Below, piece after piece: positions 8,665 to 16,288 of a DNA stretch of 44,478 nucleotides (position 1 is the first letter of the stretch; each line of letters starts with the position of its first letter). Source of the DNA: Bacteroidales bacterium UBA3810 (GTDB taxonomy: Bacteria; Bacteroidota; Bacteroidia; Bacteroidales; Paludibacteraceae); the NCBI GenBank assembly GCA_002368645.1, contig DFEE01000034.1, positions 27,172 through 71,649 on the forward strand, in the 5' to 3' direction. The notes under the pieces were generated by a model, which saw only the letters and a program-made list of their open reading frames with translations, made no database searches and was not told the DNA's origin. Both the position numbers and the translations under genes were made by a program.

Positions 8665-11248
8665 CATATTGTTATTACTTCTCATGGTCTTGCCCATGAG
8701 TGCCCAAGAGGCGGATTCGGTGTCAGCACCATTGCCAGTGATTGAATATGGTCTGACTCGTAAGACCTATGAGATTGCGGATATTCAGGTGACAGGTGCG
8801 GATGCCTATGAAGATTTTGTGCTTATCGGCTTCTCCGGTCTCGCTGTCGGCGATAAGATTGAAGTGCCAGGTGATGCAATCACCAAAGCCATTAAGCGAT
8901 TCTGGAAACAGGGGCTTTTCTCCGATGTAAAGATCAAAGCCCGTAAGATAGAGGGGAATAAGATTTGGTTAGAAATAGCCTTGGAACTTCGCCCGCGTGT
9001 ATCGGATATCCAATATAACGGTCTGAAGAAATCTGAATTAGAGGATGTTCAAGTCAAGGTCGGCATATCTCGTGGCGCCCAGATGACACCTAACCTAAAA
9101 GACCGTGCAGAGAAAGTGGTGAAGAAATATCTCGTCGATAAGGGCTTCCAAAATGCGACGGTGAAAGTTCGGCAGCGTCCTGATCCTAACCACCCCGGTT
9201 ATGTGCAAGTACGCGTTGATGTGGACAAGAAAGCTAAAACCCGTGTAGCACATATCTACATAACCGGTAATAAGGCACTGTCTGCTAAGAAAATCAATCG
9301 TGCCATGAAGAAAACAAATGACAATTCTTCTATCGTCACGATGTTCAGACCGAAGAAATTTGTGGCAGAAGAGTACGAGAATGATAAGAAGCTTGTCATT
9401 GAGAAATATAATGAAGAGGGTTATCGTGATGCCTATATAGTATCCGATAGTGTAGTGCCTAATCCTACTGAACCCGAAAAAGTAGATGTCTATCTGAATA
9501 TCAGTGAGGGTAACAAGTATTATGTCCGGTCGGTTCACTGGGTCGGAAATACGCTATACCCCTATGAGATTTTGGATCACACTTTAGGTATTCAAAAGGG
9601 GGATGTTTATAATCTTAAGTATCTCAATAAACGCTTGTCGGAAGATGATGATGCGGTTTCGAAACTATATACCGACCAAGGTTATCTCTTCTTTAATGTC
9701 GAACCGGTTGAGACCAATGTTGAGAATGACTCTATTGATTTCGAGATGAGAATGTACGAAGGTCGCCCCGCGACAATCAATAAAATCAATATAGTAGGTA
9801 ACACGCGCGTGTACGAGCATGTTGTTCGCCGTGAGTTATATACCAAACCCGGTCAGTTGTACTCCCAGTCTGATATTATGCGTTCCTTGCGCGAATTGGC
9901 ACAAATGGGACACTTTGATCAGGAGAAATTAGTGCCGGATATCCAGCCTAATGTTGAGAATGGTACTGTTGATATTACCTATAATCTGGAGACCAAGTCC
10001 TCTGACCAATTAGAGTTCTCTTTGGGTTGGGGAGCCAGTGGTCTTGTAGGCTCTGTCGGCGTTAAGTTTACAAACTTTGCGATACAGAACCTCTTCAACA
10101 AAAAGGCTTATCGTATTGTGCCGCAGGGCGAAGGACAAACATTCTCCCTCAATGCCCGCACCAATGGCGTGTATTACACTTCTGTGGGACTTTCCTTTAT
10201 GGAACCATGGTTAGGTGGTAAGCGCCCTAACTCATTGGCAGTCAATGTGTATTTTGCATCCCAAACCGGGTATTCAAACCGCTATTATACCGCCTATCAA
10301 AACCTCTACAATTCCTACTCATCATACTACAATTATTACGGAAACTCCAACTATTATCAGCAACTGCAAGAATCTGAGGCGGACCCTGATAAGTATATGC
10401 GTACTTTAGGTGTTTCAGTGGGTATCGGTAAGAGGCTAAAATGGCCGGATGACTATTTCCAGTTCTACGGCGATCTCAGTTACCAATGTTATTGGCTTAA
10501 AGATTGGCCTTATTTGTTGATTAACAACGGTGTGAGTCACAATCTCTCTATCAATCTGCAACTTTCTCGGTCGTCTATTGATAACCCCATTTATACCCGC
10601 CGTGGCTCCCAGTTCGTGTTGGGCCTGAAGATTACCCCGCCATGGTCGTTAATGATGCCGAGACAGGATTATGCTTCTATGTCGGTTAACGAGAAGTATC
10701 ATTTGATTGAGTACCACAAATGGAAATTTACAGGTAAAGTATTTACACCCCTAACGCGTGATTCCAAATTGGTGTTGATGACGCGTGCGGAGTTTGGATA
10801 CCTTGGACACTATAATGAAAACCTCAAATCCCCCTTCGAAACCTTCTACATGGGTGGTGATGGTATGACCGGTTATAGCTCTTATTCGACGGAGTATGTG
10901 GCACTACGAGGTTATTCTGCCGGTTCGCTGACACCTTACGATGCCGCTACGGGGCGTAATATGGGTTACCTTTATAACAAGTTTACGATGGAGTTGCGCT
11001 ATCCGATTTCGTTGGAACAAAATGCTACCATCTGGGTACTTGGATTCTTGGAGGCAGGTAACTGCTTCGCGGATATAAGAGACTATAATCCATTCAAGCT
11101 CAAGCGTTCAGCCGGTGTGGGTGTACGTATCTTCTTACCGATGTTCGGTCTCATGGGTATTGACTGGGGATGGGGATTTGATGAGATTAACGGATCAAAA
11201 CAATATGGTGGTTCACAATTCCACTTCGTTTTAGGACAAGAATTATGA
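8648..11248 (+). CDS. bamA: Outer membrane protein assembly factor BamA
   Basis: BamA folds and inserts beta-barrel proteins into the outer membrane. The roughly 866-aa product has a signal peptide (NRLINILLLLLMVLPMSAQ), several POTRA domains (about 35-420, with repeated patterns such as IQVTGADAYED, HIYITGNKALS, VHWVGNTLYP and INIVGNTRVYEH), and a C-terminal 16-strand barrel (about 440-866) with GLMGIDWGWGF and a final FHFVLGQEL. There is no ATG in front; the start is either GTG at 8648 or TTG at 8636, both inside the end of uppS. I prefer GTG because it gives a cleaner signal peptide. The barrel contains a Tyr/Asn/Ser-rich stretch (about 10300-10370), probably an extracellular loop. It overlaps the first skp gene by an ATGA. 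Confidence 0.95.
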   Translation: MNRLINILLLLLMVLPMSAQEADSVSAPLPVIEYGLTRKTYEIADIQVTGADAYEDFVLIGFSGLAVGDKIEVPGDAITKAIKRFWKQGLFSDVKIKARKIEGNKIWLEIALELRPRVSDIQYNGLKKSELEDVQVKVGISRGAQMTPNLKDRAEKVVKKYLVDKGFQNATVKVRQRPDPNHPGYVQVRVDVDKKAKTRVAHIYITGNKALSAKKINRAMKKTNDNSSIVTMFRPKKFVAEEYENDKKLVIEKYNEEGYRDAYIVSDSVVPNPTEPEKVDVYLNISEGNKYYVRSVHWVGNTLYPYEILDHTLGIQKGDVYNLKYLNKRLSEDDDAVSKLYTDQGYLFFNVEPVETNVENDSIDFEMRMYEGRPATINKINIVGNTRVYEHVVRRELYTKPGQLYSQSDIMRSLRELAQMGHFDQEKLVPDIQPNVENGTVDITYNLETKSSDQLEFSLGWGASGLVGSVGVKFTNFAIQNLFNKKAYRIVPQGEGQTFSLNARTNGVYYTSVGLSFMEPWLGGKRPNSLAVNVYFASQTGYSNRYYTAYQNLYNSYSSYYNYYGNSNYYQQLQESEADPDKYMRTLGVSVGIGKRLKWPDDYFQFYGDLSYQCYWLKDWPYLLINNGVSHNLSINLQLSRSSIDNPIYTRRGSQFVLGLKITPPWSLMMPRQDYASMSVNEKYHLIEYHKWKFTGKVFTPLTRDSKLVLMTRAEFGYLGHYNENLKSPFETFYMGGDGMTGYSSYSTEYVALRGYSAGSLTPYDAATGRNMGYLYNKFTMELRYPISLEQNATIWVLGFLEAGNCFADIRDYNPFKLKRSAGVGVRIFLPMFGLMGIDWGWGFDEINGSKQYGGSQFHFVLGQEL

Positions 11249-11775
11249 TGAAAAAGAGTTTTATATCTATCGCGCTGTTTATTACATTTTTAGCGCCGAT
11301 GACAGCACGTGCTGCCGCTAATCAATCCATCGTCTATGTCGATTTGGCATACATTTTGAAGAATCTACCATCGTATGAGTCTGCAATGGAACAATTGGTT
11401 CTTATTTCCCGCAGGTGGCAGAAGGAAATTGATGCGGCGCAGCAGGAGGCTACGATAATGGCTACCAATTTCCAGACCGAGCAAATATTTTTGACCAATG
11501 ATATGGTGGCGAAGAAAGAAGCAGCTATTGCCGATAAAGAGAATGAAGTGCGAGAACTGCAACGCCGATATTTCGGAGAAGGGGGTGAGTTGGAAAAGAA
11601 ACGAGAGGCGCTGATTAAACCGATACAAGACGAGATTTATGCGGCTATACAGGAACTTGCGAACGAAAAAAATATTGATATTGTAAAAGACCGTTCTGCG
11701 GACCCATCACTATTATACATGTCCTCCAAATTGGATGTGAGTGACCAAATCCTGCAAAAATTAGGTGCGAAATAG
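11245..11775 (+). CDS. skp: OmpH/Skp family periplasmic chaperone (copy 1)
   Basis: A 176-aa Skp-like chaperone that would hold unfolded outer-membrane proteins in the periplasm for BamA. It has a signal peptide ending near TARAAA, the short conserved start IVYVDLAYILKNLPSYE, a long charged helical coiled coil (about 45-140) and a C-terminal strand segment (KNIDIVKDRSADPSLLYMS). ATG 11245 overlaps the bamA stop (ATGA), pointing to coupling. The second skp follows 21 nt later. The two differ greatly in sequence, so the duplication is old; paired skp genes after bamA are usual in Bacteroidota. Confidence 0.9.
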   Translation: MMKKSFISIALFITFLAPMTARAAANQSIVYVDLAYILKNLPSYESAMEQLVLISRRWQKEIDAAQQEATIMATNFQTEQIFLTNDMVAKKEAAIADKENEVRELQRRYFGEGGELEKKREALIKPIQDEIYAAIQELANEKNIDIVKDRSADPSLLYMSSKLDVSDQILQKLGAK

Positions 11776-11796
11776 TAATTAAATAAATATAACACA

Positions 11797-12288
11797 ATGA
11801 AAAAACTGATGATTATCCTCGCATTGGCTTTACCAATGCTCGTTAATGCCCAAAAGTATGGCTATGTGAACACTCAAGAACTCTTTGCTCAGATGCCGGA
11901 AGTAGCAGGGGTAAAAGCCCAAATGGACACTATTCAAGGACAGTATGAAAGTCAATTGGCACTGATGAATGAAGAGTTTCAAAAGAAATTTAAGGACTAC
12001 CAAGCTAATTCTTCCACAATGGCAGATGCTATTCGTCAAATGCGCGAGCAAGAATTGACCGAAATGCAACAACGTATAGAAACTTTCTACCAGACTGCAC
12101 AACAAGATATTCAAAAGAAACAGCAGGAACTCTTAGCTCCTGTTAATGAGAAACTGGCAAAAGCCATTCAAGAAGTCGGTGCTGCTGAAGGCTATACCTA
12201 TATCTTTGATTCGGCAGCAATGGTATATATAGCTGAAGATGCTATTAGTGCCAATGATTCGGTAAAGAAAAAACTGAATATTAAGTAA
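11797..12288 (+). CDS. skp: OmpH/Skp family periplasmic chaperone (copy 2)
   Basis: A 163-aa Skp/OmpH protein: signal peptide KKLMIILALALPMLVNA, then QKYGYVNTQELFAQMPEV, a helical coiled-coil arm rich in Gln/Glu/Lys (about 40-125), and the closing segment EGYTYIFDSAAMVYI typical of the family. It probably works with copy 1 in delivering barrel proteins to BamA. The stop codon shares one base with the start of a 40-aa ORF (TAATG). Confidence 0.92.
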   Translation: MKKLMIILALALPMLVNAQKYGYVNTQELFAQMPEVAGVKAQMDTIQGQYESQLALMNEEFQKKFKDYQANSSTMADAIRQMREQELTEMQQRIETFYQTAQQDIQKKQQELLAPVNEKLAKAIQEVGAAEGYTYIFDSAAMVYIAEDAISANDSVKKKLNIK

Positions 12289-12410
12289 TGGCAGACGGAT
12301 ATTTGGAGAGCCGATATGCCGAATATGAAAAGAAAAAAGCAGCTTGGCTCAAAAAGAAAAATAAATTGCAAAAACGCAGTAGTTTAACTACTGGTTATTT
12401 ACAGTCGTAA
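12288..12410 (+). CDS. 40-aa basic small protein, unknown function
   Basis: A short ORF below usual calling length. ATG at 12288 overlaps the skp stop (TAATG), and its TAA at 12408-12410 lies one base before the transporter ATG, so it exactly fills the gap in a tightly packed operon. The peptide begins MADGYLESRYAEYEKKKAAW and continues with a Lys-rich helix, then SSLTTGYLQS. It has no signal peptide or membrane segment. I recall similar 40-60 aa Lys-rich peptides starting MAD-YLE in Bacteroides but cannot verify homology. Position and coding fit support it as real; function unknown. Confidence 0.6.
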   Translation: MADGYLESRYAEYEKKKAAWLKKKNKLQKRSSLTTGYLQS

Positions 12411-12411
12411 T

Positions 12412-13773
12412 ATGGAACAACTTCAATCCTTACTTCGCGATAAAGCATGGGCACGGTGGACAGTCCTTATTTTAGTGGCTTCCATGATGTTCTTTGCCTA
12501 TATGTTCGTAGATATGTTATCTCCGTTAGCCTCATTGCTGGATACTAACCTCAATTGGGATAAAGGGGATTTTGGAACATATGCTTCAGGAGAGTATCTG
12601 CTTAATGTCTTTGGCTTCCTAATCATAGCCGGCATTATCCTTGATAAAATGGGAGTGCGTTTTACCGGTTTACTATCGGCATCTCTAATGGTTATCGGGG
12701 CATTCATTAAGTATATCGGTGTTTCCGATTGGTTTGATGCCAATAATGTAGCGTGGCTCAATAGCTGGTGGGTAACTATGCCGGGCTCTGCTAAAGTGGC
12801 TATGTTTGGCTTTATGATTTTCGGCATGGGGTGCGAAATGGCAGGAACTACTGTTAGCAAAATTCTTGCTAAGTGGTTTAAAGGTAAGGAAATGGCACTT
12901 GCTATGGGTATAGAGATGTCCATTGCTCGTCTTGGCGTATTTGCTGCCATGTGGGTAGCACCTTATTTTGCTTTCCACGTTGGTAATAACTCGGTTGTTC
13001 AACCGGTGCTCTTCGGGCTAATCATGCTTCTTATAGGGCTAATCAATTTCTTTGTATTCACTATTATGGATAAGCAGTTCGATGCGCAACTTGTAGCCAT
13101 TGGAGAAGTTCCTGCTACACATGATACAGAGGATGAATTTCATATCAGCGATTTGGGCAAGATTTTCTCTTCGAAGATGTTCTGGCTCATTGCTCTTATG
13201 TGCGTGCTCTATTATAGTGCTATCTTCCCCTTCCAACGTTTTGCCCCTAATTTCATGGAAGAAACGCTGAGCGTGGATTCAACGACCGCCGGACGATTGG
13301 TTTCGTTCTTCCCTATTTTAGCGATGTGCTTAACACCTTTCCTCGGTGCGTTCATTGACTTTAAAGGAAAAGGCGCTTCCATGCTTCTTTGGGGATCGCT
13401 TATCATGATTGCGTGCCACCTATGCTTCGCATTTGTGCTTCCGCTTTATCCGAAACCCTGGCTCGCCGTGACGCTTATCGCTATCTTGGGGGTTAGTTTC
13501 TCGCTTGTTCCTGCAGCTATGTGGCCATCTGTACCTAAAATTATCGATGAAAAAGTATTAGGTTCTGCCTATTGTCTCATATTCTGGGTTCAGAATATCG
13601 GTCTTTGTCTCGTACCGTTGCTGATAGGTAAGTTACGTGAGGCAACAGGTGCCTATTTTGTGCCGGAATTAGTATTTGCATCTTTTGGTGTAATAGCGTT
13701 TGTCTTGGCTATTGCACTCAAAGCCGAGGACGTCAAGAAAGGTTATGGATTGGAGCTTCCTAATAAGAAATAG
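12412..13773 (+). CDS. Major facilitator superfamily transporter
   Basis: A 453-aa polytopic membrane protein with about 12 hydrophobic segments, a cytoplasmic loop between the two halves (about 220-245, rich in charged residues) and the MFS loop 2-3 region after the second segment (ILDKMGVRFTG). It looks like the MFSD1-like or oligosaccharide/organic anion-type MFS proteins common in Bacteroidales. The substrate is not identifiable. It lies between envelope assembly genes and murF, so transport of a cell-wall or amino-acid compound is possible but only inference. Its 3' end overlaps murF by 29 nt. Confidence 0.85.
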   Translation: MEQLQSLLRDKAWARWTVLILVASMMFFAYMFVDMLSPLASLLDTNLNWDKGDFGTYASGEYLLNVFGFLIIAGIILDKMGVRFTGLLSASLMVIGAFIKYIGVSDWFDANNVAWLNSWWVTMPGSAKVAMFGFMIFGMGCEMAGTTVSKILAKWFKGKEMALAMGIEMSIARLGVFAAMWVAPYFAFHVGNNSVVQPVLFGLIMLLIGLINFFVFTIMDKQFDAQLVAIGEVPATHDTEDEFHISDLGKIFSSKMFWLIALMCVLYYSAIFPFQRFAPNFMEETLSVDSTTAGRLVSFFPILAMCLTPFLGAFIDFKGKGASMLLWGSLIMIACHLCFAFVLPLYPKPWLAVTLIAILGVSFSLVPAAMWPSVPKIIDEKVLGSAYCLIFWVQNIGLCLVPLLIGKLREATGAYFVPELVFASFGVIAFVLAIALKAEDVKKGYGLELPNKK

Positions 13774-14929
13774 AGATTCAATTACTGTCACAACAGACAG
13801 CCGGAAGGTCACTCCCGGCTCTGTCTTTGTGGCGCTGAAAGGTGAACATTTCGATGGCAATGATTATGTAGAGCAGGCTAAAGCGAGTGGGGCGGAGTAT
13901 GTTATTTCCGGACCTGATGCGTTACTGGAACTGCAAGACCTTGCGCGTGAATGGCGCCGCTATCTGGGAATACCTATTATCGCAATCACCGGTACTAATG
14001 GCAAAACAACGACGAAGGAATTGACCGCTGCTGTTCTCTCTACCAACTACAATCTTTGGTACACACAGGGGAATCTCAATAACGCTATCGGAGTACCTCT
14101 TACATTGTTATCCATCTCTCGCGCACACGAACTCGCCATTGTCGAAATGGGAGCTTCCCACCCGGGTGATATCAAGGAATTGGTGGATATTGCTGAGCCT
14201 AATTACGGACTGATTACCAATGTCGGCAAAGCGCATCTTGCAGGCTTCGGCTCCTTCGAGGGTGTGCAGAAAACAAAGGCCGAACTCTATGATTATTTGG
14301 CGGCTCATCCTGATACATCCAAAGGAGTTTTTATCAACGAGCAAAACCCCTTGCTTGTCGCCATGTTGACCACTGCCTATAATAAACCTCTAAGTCTTAC
14401 TTCAGCCTATACCTATACGCCCGTTGAACTTCCAAAAGGTTCTCACCTTATTGGAACTTATAATGCTGAAAATGTCGGGGCTGCAATAGCTATCGGTGAA
14501 GCTTTTGGTATTTCTCGTAAAACGGCATATCGCGCCATACGAGACTATATTCCCTCTAATAATCGGTCGCAGTTTATCCAAACTGCCCATAACCAAGTAG
14601 TGGCAGATTGCTACAACGCTAACCCTACCTCTATGCAGGCGGCGATTAATGCTTTTGACGGTGATTGCTATATATTAGGCGAGATGGGGGAACTGGGTGA
14701 CTACGCGCACACGGAACACCAAAACATTGTCAATATGCTGGCGGAACGCAAGGCAGAGTCCGTCTTCCTTGTGGGGAATGAATTTAATAGAACCACCACG
14801 ACCTATCCGATTTATGATAATGTGGATTGCTTGAAAGATGACTTGATAAAGCATCCCATTACATCTAAAAAGATTCTTGTTAAAGGCTCGCGCACCAATC
14901 GGTTAGAGAAAATTTTAGAAGTATTATGA
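13745..14929 (+). CDS. murF: UDP-MurNAc-tripeptide--D-Ala-D-Ala ligase
   Basis: MurF adds D-Ala-D-Ala to the UDP-MurNAc tripeptide, the last cytoplasmic step of the peptidoglycan monomer. The 394-aa product has the N-terminal uridine-binding segment TTDSRKVTPGSVFVALKG (about 16-33), the ATP loop GTNGKTTT (83-90), the Mur ligase core (NLNNAIGVPLT, EMGASHPGDI, NVGKAHLAGF) and the C-terminal domain (YNANPTSM, KGSRTNRLE). ATG 13745 is used because it gives a normal N-terminus; this overlaps the transporter gene by 29 nt. The product is somewhat shorter than the roughly 430 aa usual in the family. It overlaps the next gene by an ATGA. Confidence 0.94.
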   Translation: MDWSFLIRNRDSITVTTDSRKVTPGSVFVALKGEHFDGNDYVEQAKASGAEYVISGPDALLELQDLAREWRRYLGIPIIAITGTNGKTTTKELTAAVLSTNYNLWYTQGNLNNAIGVPLTLLSISRAHELAIVEMGASHPGDIKELVDIAEPNYGLITNVGKAHLAGFGSFEGVQKTKAELYDYLAAHPDTSKGVFINEQNPLLVAMLTTAYNKPLSLTSAYTYTPVELPKGSHLIGTYNAENVGAAIAIGEAFGISRKTAYRAIRDYIPSNNRSQFIQTAHNQVVADCYNANPTSMQAAINAFDGDCYILGEMGELGDYAHTEHQNIVNMLAERKAESVFLVGNEFNRTTTTYPIYDNVDCLKDDLIKHPITSKKILVKGSRTNRLEKILEVL

Positions 14930-15813
14930 AGAAAACCTTTACTTTGATATTCTCTGTTTTAGCACTCTTGATAGCCGTACTCATCTATTTCCTATTTCGG
15001 CAGAAACAGCAGATGAATGAAATGGTTGAGCAAATGGAGTATGAAAAAGAGGAACTTGAGGCTGAATATGAGGACCTCGCTATTCAGTTTGACGGTTATC
15101 AGGAACTCAATATCCATAATGATTCACTCCAAGATTTGCTCTCGAAAGAACAACAGCGTGTCCAAGACCTTTTGGAGGAGTTGCGTATTACCAAGGTGAC
15201 CAATGCACGCCGCATAGCAGAACTGAAGAAAGAGTTAGCTACTGTGCGTCAAGTGATGGTTGGATATGTGCATCAAATTGATTCCCTAAATAGAACAAAT
15301 TCCCGCTTAACGGAGGAGAACCGTCAGATTCGTCAACAGAATAAGGCTATCCAGGAGCAAAACACTGCCCTTGCCAATCAGAACTTACAACTAACAGAGA
15401 CTGTTACCCGCGCATCGATGTTGGAGATTCATGACTTGGAAGTCATGATGCTCAATCGGCATGACCGCAAAACGCGCATTGAAGCCCAAGCCCGTAAATT
15501 GCAATTTAACTTTACCATTGGACGCAATATCACGACCGAACCGGGTATCAAACAAATCTATTTGCGGCTCGTTAATCCTCAAGGATTATTGATGCAGAAA
15601 GATTCGAATAACCTTTTCACTTTTGAAAACAGCGAGATTGGCTATTCTATTCGTCAAGAGATAGAGTACGCCGGTGAAGAATTGCCTGTCTCTATGTTTT
15701 GGATAATCAATCATGACGACCCTGCAGAGACTATACAAAGCGGGTATTATAACGCTGATTTCTTCGTTGATGGGCTCTTAATTGGCTCATTCCCGTTCAA
15801 ATTGACGAAATAG
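14926..15813 (+). CDS. Membrane-anchored coiled-coil protein, unknown function
   Basis: A 295-aa protein with one N-terminal membrane segment (about 5-24, TLIFSVLALLIAVLIYFLF), then a long coiled coil (about 28-160, rich in Glu/Gln/Lys with the run NRQIRQQNKAIQEQNTALANQ), and a beta-rich C-terminal domain (about 175-295, with KLQFNFTIGRNITTEPGIKQIYLRL and a repeated Gly/Tyr pattern). Relatives in Bacteroidales are often mislabelled as chromosome-partition proteins; there is no ATPase motif here. It starts within the murF stop (ATGA), so it is probably an envelope protein of the same operon. Function unknown. Confidence 0.75.
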   Translation: MKKTFTLIFSVLALLIAVLIYFLFRQKQQMNEMVEQMEYEKEELEAEYEDLAIQFDGYQELNIHNDSLQDLLSKEQQRVQDLLEELRITKVTNARRIAELKKELATVRQVMVGYVHQIDSLNRTNSRLTEENRQIRQQNKAIQEQNTALANQNLQLTETVTRASMLEIHDLEVMMLNRHDRKTRIEAQARKLQFNFTIGRNITTEPGIKQIYLRLVNPQGLLMQKDSNNLFTFENSEIGYSIRQEIEYAGEELPVSMFWIINHDDPAETIQSGYYNADFFVDGLLIGSFPFKLTK

Positions 15814-15832
15814 CAAAAAAAACTGCAAAAAA

Positions 15833-15864
15833 TTTGCATATATCATAAATATAGTGTATTTTTG
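15833..15864 (+). promoter_or_regulatory. Bacteroidota-type promoter for rpsO
   Basis: -33 TTTG (15833-15836), 20-nt spacer, -7 TATTTTTG (15857-15864). The predicted start site near 15870 gives an unusually long leader (about 94 nt) before the rpsO ATG. This separates rpsO from the preceding murF operon. Confidence 0.75.
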
Positions 15865-15870
15865 CAGCCG

Positions 15871-15908
15871 ATTTCGTTTCGACGAAATGATAAATGCGGC
15901 GATGTCGC
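15871..15908 (+). promoter_or_regulatory. rpsO leader with two hairpins (candidate S15 autoregulatory site)
   Basis: Right after the predicted start site lies a 7-bp stem ATTTCGT/ACGAAAT capped by a UUCG tetraloop (15871-15888). A second 5-bp stem GCGGC/GTCGC with a GAT loop follows (15896-15908, one G-U pair). S15 represses its own translation through leader structures in several phyla; that these hairpins do this here is inference. Confidence 0.45.
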
Positions 15909-15963
15909 GATGATTAATCCTGCATCAGCCGTGATTGTTTAACTTAATAATTGATTCAAAGTC

Positions 15964-16233
15964 ATGTATTTGACCGCTGAAAAGAAAGCCGAGTTGTTCG
16001 CTAAGTATGGCCAAGACGCCAAGAACACCGGTTCCGCTGAGAGCCAGATCGCTCTATTCACTTTCCGTATTAACCACCTCACCGAGCACTTGAAAAAGAA
16101 CCGCAAGGACTTCGGTACCGAGCGCGCTTTGACTGCTCTTGTTGGTAAACGTCGTCGTATGCTCGATTATCTCAAAGAGAAAGACATCGAACGCTATCGT
16201 GCCATCATCAAAGAGTTGGGTATCAGAAAGTAA
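15964..16233 (+). CDS. rpsO: 30S ribosomal protein S15
   Basis: S15 binds the central domain of 16S rRNA and is an early assembly protein of the small subunit. The 89-aa protein has the family pattern TGSAESQIALFTFRINHLTEHLKKNRKD followed by VGKRRRMLDYLKEKDIERYR and ends KELGIRK. Length is exact for the family. It is monocistronic here: its own promoter, a structured leader and a terminator that starts within the stop codon region. Confidence 0.98.
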   Translation: MYLTAEKKAELFAKYGQDAKNTGSAESQIALFTFRINHLTEHLKKNRKDFGTERALTALVGKRRRMLDYLKEKDIERYRAIIKELGIRK

Positions 16234-16257
16234 AAAAAGACCGCAAGGTCTTTTTTT
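16232..16257. terminator. Bidirectional intrinsic terminator between rpsO and recG
   Basis: Stem GACC/GGTC with a GCAA loop, flanked by A7 on the left and T7 on the right (16232-16257). Read on either strand it gives a GC stem plus T-run, so it can end both rpsO (plus) and the converging tonB-recG transcript (minus, recG stop at 16289). Confidence 0.8.
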
Positions 16258-16288
16258 ATTGCTCTCTTCTTATCGGTTTGCCATATTA

